From Phycisphaerae bacterium (lineage in GTDB: Bacteria > Planctomycetota > Phycisphaerae > Sedimentisphaerales > SM23-30): a stretch of DNA of 6,179 bases. Every line of letters begins with the position of its first letter. Position 1 is the stretch's first letter. The DNA lies in NCBI GenBank assembly GCA_021736565.1, contig JAIPFO010000240.1, forward strand, positions 1 to 6,179, in the 5' to 3' direction. Under the pieces are notes generated by a model that saw only the letters and a program-made list of their open reading frames with translations, did no database searches and had not been told where the DNA came from. Below are positions 1 to 4,930 of the stretch, piece by piece. The position numbers were made by a program, and so were the translations under genes.

Positions 1-1881
1 GTCGTCCTGGCTCAAAAGCAATAAAATCATCCACTTTCTCAACTCGGCTTCGGCGGCTTCGGCGTTTCGTTCAGCCATACTGCAGTGTTGGCCCAAGGTG
101 ACCAGGTCGTGAAAACCTGGGAATTTTCCAGCCGTTTTTTGGGTCAGGCTGCCGTCCAGATACGCCTGGAGAAGACGATGGACCGTCAGGTCCGGGTATC
201 GCCGGATGGGACTGGTAAAGTGGGCATAATGTTTACTGGCCAGGGCATAATGACCGATGTATGCCGGGCTGTATTCGGCCTTGGACATGCTCTTTAAAAC
301 TGCCAGGTTGATCATGAACGATTCGGGTTTGCCCTGGGCTGATTTTAGCAACTGCTGGATCCCTTTGTGGTCCAATTTTTTGGGGACGGTATACCCGCAT
401 AACTTGATAACCCGCGTCATTTCATTGCCGGAAAGGTTATCCGGCTCAGCGTGAGTGCGTCGTAAGAAAGAGACGTTGAGACTGTCAAGTAATCGAGCGA
501 CCGCTTCATTGGCCTCTAGCATGAACATTTCAATCATGGTATGAGAGAAAGTACTGCTTTCAGGTTGAACGCCAACAGGTTTGCCTTTATCGTCAAACAC
601 AAGTTCGGCACGAGGCAACTCCAGCGTAAGCATGCCGGCTTTCTGTCGGCGTTTCTGGATAATCCGGGCCAGCTCCTCCATTCGGTGAACCAGGCGAACG
701 ACTTTGGCCCCATGGCGATGGGGGTGTTTTTTATCATCGATGAGTTGATCGACCTGCTCGTAAGTTAATCGCTTTGTTGAACGGATAACACTGTTGGCAA
801 ATCGACTGTCGATGACATTGCCACGGTTGTCGAGAATTATATAGGCACTTTTAACAAAACGATCCTGTTCTTCCTGGAGGGAGCAGACGCCGTTACTGAG
901 CAATTCGGGCAGCATCGGGATAACGTGACGAGGGAGGTAAACGCTTGTCGCACGACTTTTCGCCTCCTCGTCGAGATCCGAGCCTTCCCGGACAAAATGG
1001 CTGACATCCGCAATATGAACCCCCAACTCCCACCGGTCATTGGTTTTCTTTAAACTGATCGCATCGTCATAATCTCGTGCATCACAGGGGTCAATGGTGA
1101 TAATTGTTGTATCACGAATATCCTCTCGCCCATTTTTCAGCTCCGAATCGACATTGAAAAGATGTATCGATGTTCGGGTATTTTTCAATGCCTTTGGAGA
1201 AAATTTTTCTATCAGGCGAAAACGCTTGATGACGGCTTTGAGTTCGGTATTGCCACGACCGCTGCGGCCGAATCGTTCAACGATAACACCATTGGCATAA
1301 TATTCATCGGTTGGATAGGTTAATATTTCGACCGCCACTTTATCGCCCTCCTGGCAGTCTTTGGCACCGGGGTCATCTATACTGATCGGGCTCATCCCAT
1401 CTTTACCATCCGGCTTGACAAACCAGAGATCCCCCTCTTTTGTCAAAGTTCCGACAAACTGCGACTCCCCACGACTCGACACTTCGATGACTTTACCGGT
1501 ATATCGGTCGGGATTCCCCTTCCATCCTCGCTGGGTGATGCGCGCAACGACCTTATCGCCGGTAATGGCGTCCATGCCCTGTCCCTGGGGGATAAATAAA
1601 TCTCCCTGGCGAACCAGCGTCTCTGGCCGTACGAAACCATAGCCCTGACGGGCGGATTCATAGGTGCCGATTACACGGGAGGGCATTTGCGGTAAAAAAA
1701 CCATCCCGCCACTTCCGATAGTAATGCGTTTATTCTTGCGTAAGGATTCCAACGCCTGCTCAAACAGCCCGAATTCATCAGCACTCACTTGTAATGCTTT
1801 GGCCATTATTCTCGGCTTAACCGGTCGATAGTCCCGACGCCCCATCATTCCCATTATTCTACTTATATATCTTTCTGGCAT
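1..1881 (-). CDS. rnr: Ribonuclease R (3'-5' exoribonuclease), C-terminus cut by window edge
   Basis: Processive 3'-5' hydrolytic exoribonuclease of the RNase II/RNB family, which degrades structured RNA in the cytoplasm. All 627 visible codons read through without a frameshift. In order: an N-terminal winged-helix-like segment (about residues 5-65), two cold-shock/OB regions (about 70-135 and 140-205), then the RNB catalytic domain from about 253. The metal-binding aspartates appear as D264, D270, D272 and D273 (IDPCDARDYDD), the same spacing as E. coli D272/D278/D280/D281. The RNB signature HFTSPIRRYPDL is at 554-565. The S1 domain expected at the C-terminus lies beyond position 1, so the gene is partial only because of the window. 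I chose ATG 1881 because MPERYISRI fits the family start. Other in-frame ATGs are at 1854, 1848 and 1845, and none of the four has a clear Shine-Dalgarno sequence. It is transcribed separately from gdhA, which has its own terminator upstream. Family assignment is very firm; the exact start is less so. Confidence 0.95.
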   Translation of the reverse strand, partial: MPERYISRIMGMMGRRDYRPVKPRIMAKALQVSADEFGLFEQALESLRKNKRITIGSGGMVFLPQMPSRVIGTYESARQGYGFVRPETLVRQGDLFIPQGQGMDAITGDKVVARITQRGWKGNPDRYTGKVIEVSSRGESQFVGTLTKEGDLWFVKPDGKDGMSPISIDDPGAKDCQEGDKVAVEILTYPTDEYYANGVIVERFGRSGRGNTELKAVIKRFRLIEKFSPKALKNTRTSIHLFNVDSELKNGREDIRDTTIITIDPCDARDYDDAISLKKTNDRWELGVHIADVSHFVREGSDLDEEAKSRATSVYLPRHVIPMLPELLSNGVCSLQEEQDRFVKSAYIILDNRGNVIDSRFANSVIRSTKRLTYEQVDQLIDDKKHPHRHGAKVVRLVHRMEELARIIQKRRQKAGMLTLELPRAELVFDDKGKPVGVQPESSTFSHTMIEMFMLEANEAVARLLDSLNVSFLRRTHAEPDNLSGNEMTRVIKLCGYTVPKKLDHKGIQQLLKSAQGKPESFMINLAVLKSMSKAEYSPAYIGHYALASKHYAHFTSPIRRYPDLTVHRLLQAYLDGSLTQKTAGKFPGFHDLVTLGQHCSMAERNAEAAEAELRKWMILLLLSQDD

Positions 1882-1889
1882 AACAGGAA

Positions 1890-1918
1890 AGTATAGCAGA
1901 AATCCCGGGCAAAAACAA
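1890..1918 (-). promoter_or_regulatory. Predicted sigma70-type promoter of rnr
   Basis: On the minus strand, TTGTTT (1918-1913) and TATACT (1895-1890) are separated by exactly 17 bp. Counting from the -10 element puts the start site near 1883, only about 2 nt before the ATG at 1881. The mRNA could therefore be leaderless, which would explain the missing Shine-Dalgarno sequence. If translation instead begins at ATG 1854, the leader is about 29 nt. Confidence 0.55.
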
Positions 1919-1960
1919 AACAAAAAAACAGAATCCATTTGGGCAGCCCATTTTATGGGT

Positions 1961-2000
1961 AAAAAAAAAGGGCGAAACCCGCTTTAGGCAGATTTCACCC
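1961..2000 (-). terminator. Rho-independent terminator downstream of gdhA
   Basis: Read on the minus strand, a 13-bp uninterrupted stem (arms 2000-1988 and 1982-1970, three G-U pairs, loop CTAAA) is followed by nine consecutive T (1969-1961). This is a textbook intrinsic terminator. It lies about 125 bp past the gdhA stop codon and upstream of the rnr promoter, so it separates the two same-strand transcripts. Confidence 0.9.
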
Positions 2001-2125
2001 TGTTATTGACTATCGAATTATTCTATGCGATTAATCCAGCTTCCAGTGTCATGAGTTTTTTTGAAGCCTGTTTTCCGGATTTTAAGCCGGATTCACCTTG
2101 GGCAATTCGACTTTTGAGGCAGTTG

Positions 2126-3463
2126 TCACACGACACCCTGGTCGATCATCGAATCGGCAACCTTAACAAAGCCAGCAATATTAGCGCCGACCACCAGGTT
2201 GTCCTTAGCGCCATATTCCTGTGAAGCATTGAATGCCTGAGTATGAATGGCCTTCATGATCGTTTCCAGTCTCTGGTCCACTTCTTCACGCGTCCAGCTC
2301 AACCGCTGGGAATTCTGGGACATTTCCAGGCCGGATACCGCGACACCACCAGCATTGGCAGCCTTGCCGGGTCCATAAAGGATCTTGTTTTTCAGGAAGA
2401 CTTCCACGCCCCCGGGTTCCGTTGGCATATTCGCCCCTTCCGAGACCACAAAACAACCATTCTTAACCAGGGTTTCGGCTTCCGTCCTGGATATCTCATT
2501 CTGGGTAGCACTCGGAAAGGCACAGTCACACTTGATGCCCCATGGCCGACCTTCCATATACTCTACATTTTTGAATTTGTTGGCGTACTCTTTAATTCTG
2601 CCGCGTTTTACGTTCTTAAGCTCTATCACAAAAGCCAGTTTTTCAGCGTCGATACCGGCGGGGTCATAAATACTGCCGGACGAATCTGACAGGGTAACAC
2701 ACTTGCCCCCCAGGTCATTGACCTTTTCGACGGTATACTGGGCGACGTTACCCGAACCGGAGACCGCACAGACCTTCCCCTCGATGCTATCGCCACGGGT
2801 CGCCAGCATGTTCTGAGCAAAATAGACGGAGCCATAACCCGTCGCTTCTGTGCGAATCAGTGACCCGCCCCAATTAAGCCCCTTGCCGGTCAGGATGCCG
2901 GTAAATTCATTACGAATACGTTTGTACTGGCCAAACATGAAACCGATCTCCCGGCCCCCCACACCAATGTCACCAGCAGGGATATCCGTATCGGGGCCAA
3001 TGTGCTTGCACAACTCGGTCATAAAAGACTGGCAGAACCTCATCACTTCATTGTCACTCTTGCCTTTCGGGTCAAAGTCACTGCCCCCTTTACCGCCGCC
3101 CATGGGCAGGGTTGTGAGTGAATTCTTGAAGACCTGCTCAAAAGCCAGGAATTTCAGAATGCCCAGGTTCACACTGGGATGGAATCGCAGGCCCCCTTTA
3201 TAAGGGCCAATCGCACTGTTCATCTCGATCCGAAAACCACGATTGACCTGAATATCCCCCTTGTCATCAATCCAGGGAACCCGAAACATAAAGACACGTT
3301 CGGGTTCGGTGATTCGTTCCAAAATTCGATGTTCCTGATATTTAGGATTACGTTCAATCACCGCATCCAAAGAATCAAGAACCTCTTCAACGGCCTGAAG
3401 GAACTCCGCCTGATGACCATCACGGCTTTTAACTTTATCCATAACATCAGATACATAAGACAT
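2126..3463 (-). CDS. gdhA: Glutamate dehydrogenase, probably NADP-specific
   Basis: Reductive amination of 2-oxoglutarate with ammonium to L-glutamate (EC 1.4.1.4 if NADP-specific); a cytoplasmic homohexamer in this family. The 445 aa match the usual length of the small hexameric class. The N-terminal dimerisation and substrate domain carries K89 in PYKGGLRF, the active-site signature LPMGGGKGG with catalytic K125, and D165 in PAGDIGVGGREIGF; these correspond to E. coli K92, K128 and D168. The Rossmann domain begins about residue 228, with the GSGNVA loop at 236-241. SDSSG at 259-263, after the second strand, matches the NADP-type E. coli enzyme, so NADP preference is inferred. The start is supported by GGAGA at 3477-3473, 10 nt before the ATG. 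The gene is divergent from an NrpR-type regulator and has a long leader containing a palindromic operator, so 2-oxoglutarate-responsive repression is likely. Intact, with all key residues present. Confidence 0.97.
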   Translation of the reverse strand: MSYVSDVMDKVKSRDGHQAEFLQAVEEVLDSLDAVIERNPKYQEHRILERITEPERVFMFRVPWIDDKGDIQVNRGFRIEMNSAIGPYKGGLRFHPSVNLGILKFLAFEQVFKNSLTTLPMGGGKGGSDFDPKGKSDNEVMRFCQSFMTELCKHIGPDTDIPAGDIGVGGREIGFMFGQYKRIRNEFTGILTGKGLNWGGSLIRTEATGYGSVYFAQNMLATRGDSIEGKVCAVSGSGNVAQYTVEKVNDLGGKCVTLSDSSGSIYDPAGIDAEKLAFVIELKNVKRGRIKEYANKFKNVEYMEGRPWGIKCDCAFPSATQNEISRTEAETLVKNGCFVVSEGANMPTEPGGVEVFLKNKILYGPGKAANAGGVAVSGLEMSQNSQRLSWTREEVDQRLETIMKAIHTQAFNASQEYGAKDNLVVGANIAGFVKVADSMIDQGVV

Positions 3464-3472
3464 AATTATAAA

Positions 3473-3477
3473 TCTCC
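3473..3477 (-). promoter_or_regulatory. Ribosome binding site of gdhA
   Basis: GGAGA on the minus strand, 10 nt upstream of ATG 3463. It fixes the start chosen for gdhA. Confidence 0.75.
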
Positions 3478-3488
3478 ATTTTTATGAC

Positions 3489-3561
3489 GTTGTCGAAACA
3501 ACAAAATTGAATAATGCCATATCATTATTAACGCCAGCGTCATGACCATCGTTGGGGGTCA
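3489..3561 (-). repeat. Cluster of four short inverted repeats in the gdhA leader
   Basis: Four consecutive inverted repeats lie just upstream of the gdhA ribosome binding site. The first is GTTGT-TTCG-ACAAC (3502-3489, minus reading). The second is AATAATG-N6-CATTATT (3510-3529). The third is ACGC-N2-GCGT (3531-3540). The fourth is TGACC-N9-GGTCA (3543-3561). In the gdhA mRNA each could form a small hairpin. I recognise no known riboswitch, and no hairpin is followed by a U-tract, so a terminator-type attenuator is not indicated. They might act on translation or RNA stability, or the DNA palindromes might bind a protein. Confidence 0.45.
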
Positions 3562-3640
3562 ATACCTGCGTCCTGAAGTGATATTAAGTACAGCATATAA
3601 CTTTTGACGCAGTAGTTACTTCTACTTAAATTCTTTTTTA

Positions 3641-3658
3641 ATGGCAAGTAATTGCCAT
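3641..3658. promoter_or_regulatory. Palindromic operator 1 (putative NrpR site, gdhA side)
   Basis: ATGGCAA-GTAA-TTGCCAT, perfect 7-bp arms with a 4-bp centre. It lies about +18 to +35 downstream of the predicted gdhA start site, where a bound repressor would block the promoter or elongation. It shares TGGCA...TGCCA arms with two more sites in the same intergenic region. Assignment to NrpR is inferred from the neighbouring gene. Confidence 0.65.
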
Positions 3659-3681
3659 ATAACATTAACATAACAGCCATA

Positions 3682-3710
3682 ATGCTACCGTAAATATTTT
3701 TGCCTGTCAA
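3682..3710 (-). promoter_or_regulatory. Predicted sigma70-type promoter of gdhA
   Basis: On the minus strand, a perfect TTGACA (3710-3705) lies 17 bp from TAGCAT (3687-3682). The start site would be near 3675, giving a leader of about 212 nt. This is the best -35/-10 pair facing gdhA. A closer promoter cannot be excluded, for example TAATAT-like sequence near 3582-3587, but its -35 is poor. Confidence 0.6.
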
Positions 3711-3742
3711 TGCAAAATATAAGTAGAATTCTCCATATATTC

Positions 3743-3751
3743 TGCTATAAT
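3743..3751 (+). promoter_or_regulatory. Predicted extended -10 promoter of nrpR
   Basis: TGCTATAAT is a perfect extended -10 element on the plus strand. The start site would be near 3758. No good -35 is present at the expected distance (GTAGAA at 3723-3728), which is typical of extended -10 promoters and leaves room for activator input. It lies back to back with the gdhA promoter. Confidence 0.6.
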
Positions 3752-3760
3752 AAGGACATA

Positions 3761-3774
3761 TGGCATATTTGCCA
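3761..3774. promoter_or_regulatory. Palindromic operator 2 (putative NrpR site, nrpR promoter)
   Basis: TGGCA-TATT-TGCCA, 5-bp arms with a 4-bp centre, beginning about 3 bp after the predicted nrpR start site. This is a classic repressor position and suggests autoregulation. Its centre is 118 bp from that of operator 1. It is also about 50 bp upstream of the gdhA -35. Confidence 0.65.
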
Positions 3775-3881
3775 CTCCAGTAAAGTGTGATTCTGAATTA
3801 AATAACACCTAAGTGGCTGTTATTTCTTTGATTTATATGCAATAGAAAGTAATTCTACGGTCATTAACAAGTTAGTCTATC

Positions 3882-3895
3882 TGGCAATATTGCCA
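3882..3895. promoter_or_regulatory. Palindromic operator 3 (putative NrpR site, next to nrpR start)
   Basis: TGGCAATATTGCCA is a perfect 14-bp palindrome, equal to TGGCA-ATAT-TGCCA. It lies directly before the TAAGG ribosome binding site of nrpR, and its centre is 121 bp from that of operator 2. It could serve as a roadblock, an auxiliary looping site, or the operator of a weak second promoter. Confidence 0.65.
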
Positions 3896-3896
3896 A

Positions 3897-3901
3897 TAAG
3901 G
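3897..3901 (+). promoter_or_regulatory. Ribosome binding site of nrpR
   Basis: TAAGG, 7 nt before ATG 3909. It is a modest Shine-Dalgarno match but correctly spaced, and it supports the chosen start. It touches operator 3. Confidence 0.55.
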
Positions 3902-3908
3902 TTTCATT

Positions 3909-4913
3909 ATGAATAAAAAAAAATTAAAAATCCTTGAAATTTTAAAGATAATGAGCAAGGAAAACATGCCGGTAAACTCTATTAAACTTACCGAAGACCT
4001 GAATAATTCCGGCTATGATTTCAGTGAAAGGACGGTCAGGCTTTACTTCAAGGAAATGGACCAGGAAGGCCTTACTCTCTCTCATGGCAAGCGGGGACGA
4101 AGTATTACCGAAAAAGGGCTGGCCGAACTTCACAATAGCCGTACGCTGCAGCGAGTGGGTTATCTTTCGGCAAAAATCGACCAGATGACCTATAAGATGA
4201 ATTTCGACCTGCCAACCCTCACCGGTAGCGTGGTGATCAATACCTCGATCGTTGAGCCCAAACATGTGATGGACTATTGCGATTCGATCTGCCAGGTCTT
4301 TGAAAAAGGGTATGCCATGGGGACTCTTTTATCCCTGCTGGGACCCGGTGAAAAGATTGCCGACACAACGGTCCCTGAGGGGATGATAGGATTCTGCACG
4401 GTCTGTTCGGTGACACTTAACGGCGTACTACTTAAACATGGGATACCGATGACATCCCGTTTCGGAGGGATCATCGACCTGGTGGACGGCACCCCCACGC
4501 GATTTGCGGAAATTATTCATTATAACGGAACGAGCATTGACCCGTTGGAAGTGTTTATATTGAGCAGTATGACGAATTATATTGGCGCTATCGCCGATGG
4601 AAACGGACGGATCGGGGCAAGCTTTCGAGAATTGCCGGCCGGCAGTCGCGAGCTGGTGCTCCATTTAGCCAACAGACTCAAGAATATCGGATTGGGCGCT
4701 TTTATGAGAATTGGCATGCCGGGTAAACCGCTACTGGATATCCCTGTTAATGAAGAATGCATTGGCGCCGTGGTCATTGGCGGGCTCAATCCGATCTCGA
4801 TCCTGGTTGAATCTGGCATAAAAACAAAATCGCGAGCCCTGTCGGGACTGCTGGAATATAACAGATTGTTACACTACACCGAATTGCCCGAGCAGATCAA
4901 GCAATACTTGTAA
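3909..4913 (+). CDS. nrpR: NrpR-type nitrogen regulator (winged helix + one DUF128/NRD domain)
   Basis: Putative 2-oxoglutarate-responsive transcriptional repressor of nitrogen assimilation. The 334 aa begin with a winged helix-turn-helix at about 6-73: a likely recognition helix around SERTVRLYFKEM (39-50) and a wing around SHGKRGRSITEKG (58-70). The rest, about 80-330, reads as a single DUF128/NrpR regulatory domain, with segments typical of it: MTSRFGGIIDLVDG (181-194), RFAEIIHYNGTSIDPLEVF (198-216), LPAGSREL (242-249) and GMPGKPLLDIP (269-279). In methanogens 2-oxoglutarate releases NrpR from DNA under nitrogen limitation; transfer of that mechanism to this protein is inference. Methanococcus maripaludis NrpR has two such domains in tandem; this one has one. 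It is divergent from gdhA, with three palindromes between them and one just after its own promoter, so autoregulation is likely. The start is supported by TAAGG 7 nt upstream. No terminator is evident in the 17-bp convergent gap downstream. Confidence 0.9.
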   Translation: MNKKKLKILEILKIMSKENMPVNSIKLTEDLNNSGYDFSERTVRLYFKEMDQEGLTLSHGKRGRSITEKGLAELHNSRTLQRVGYLSAKIDQMTYKMNFDLPTLTGSVVINTSIVEPKHVMDYCDSICQVFEKGYAMGTLLSLLGPGEKIADTTVPEGMIGFCTVCSVTLNGVLLKHGIPMTSRFGGIIDLVDGTPTRFAEIIHYNGTSIDPLEVFILSSMTNYIGAIADGNGRIGASFRELPAGSRELVLHLANRLKNIGLGAFMRIGMPGKPLLDIPVNEECIGAVVIGGLNPISILVESGIKTKSRALSGLLEYNRLLHYTELPEQIKQYL

Positions 4914-4930
4914 GTCATTGCGCTTCATGC

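Larger units (their letters stand above)
3464..3908. other. Divergent gdhA / nrpR regulatory region (445 bp, no gene)
   Basis: No credible coding sequence on either strand. It is visibly more AT-rich than the flanking genes. It holds two back-to-back promoters (minus for gdhA, plus for nrpR), three TGGCA...TGCCA palindromes, and a run of short inverted repeats between the gdhA promoter and its start codon. The predicted leaders are long: about 212 nt for gdhA and about 151 nt for nrpR. The elements are listed separately. Confidence 0.9.

Noticed and set aside
85..1661. Several short open frames on both strands between 85 and 1661.
   Set aside because: All lie within the continuous 627-codon rnr frame, which carries all the recognisable motifs.
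1940..1960. Overlapping small palindromes TGGGCAGCCCA and CCCAT-TTT-ATGGG beside the gdhA terminator, considered as a second terminator.
   Set aside because: Neither is followed by a T-tract on either strand (the plus strand has an A-run), and the 1961-2000 terminator is sufficient.
2243..2689. 148-codon open frame on the plus strand opposite gdhA.
   Set aside because: It lies wholly inside the certain gdhA gene, its translation resembles no known family, and no ribosome binding site is apparent; it is an antisense shadow.
3604..3632. Plus-strand TTGACG-N17-TAAATT promoter-like pair.
   Set aside because: It lies nearly 280 bp before nrpR, upstream of operator 1, and the extended -10 at 3743-3751 is a better and closer nrpR promoter. 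In AT-rich sequence such pairs arise by chance.
3642..3657. Operator 1 (TGGCAAGTAATTGC) resembles a sigma54 -24/-12 promoter, tempting next to a nitrogen gene.
   Set aside because: The GG and GC elements are 11 bp apart rather than the strict 12. The site is a perfect palindrome, and its two sister sites (3761-3774 and 3882-3895) have still shorter spacing. A repressor operator explains all three better.
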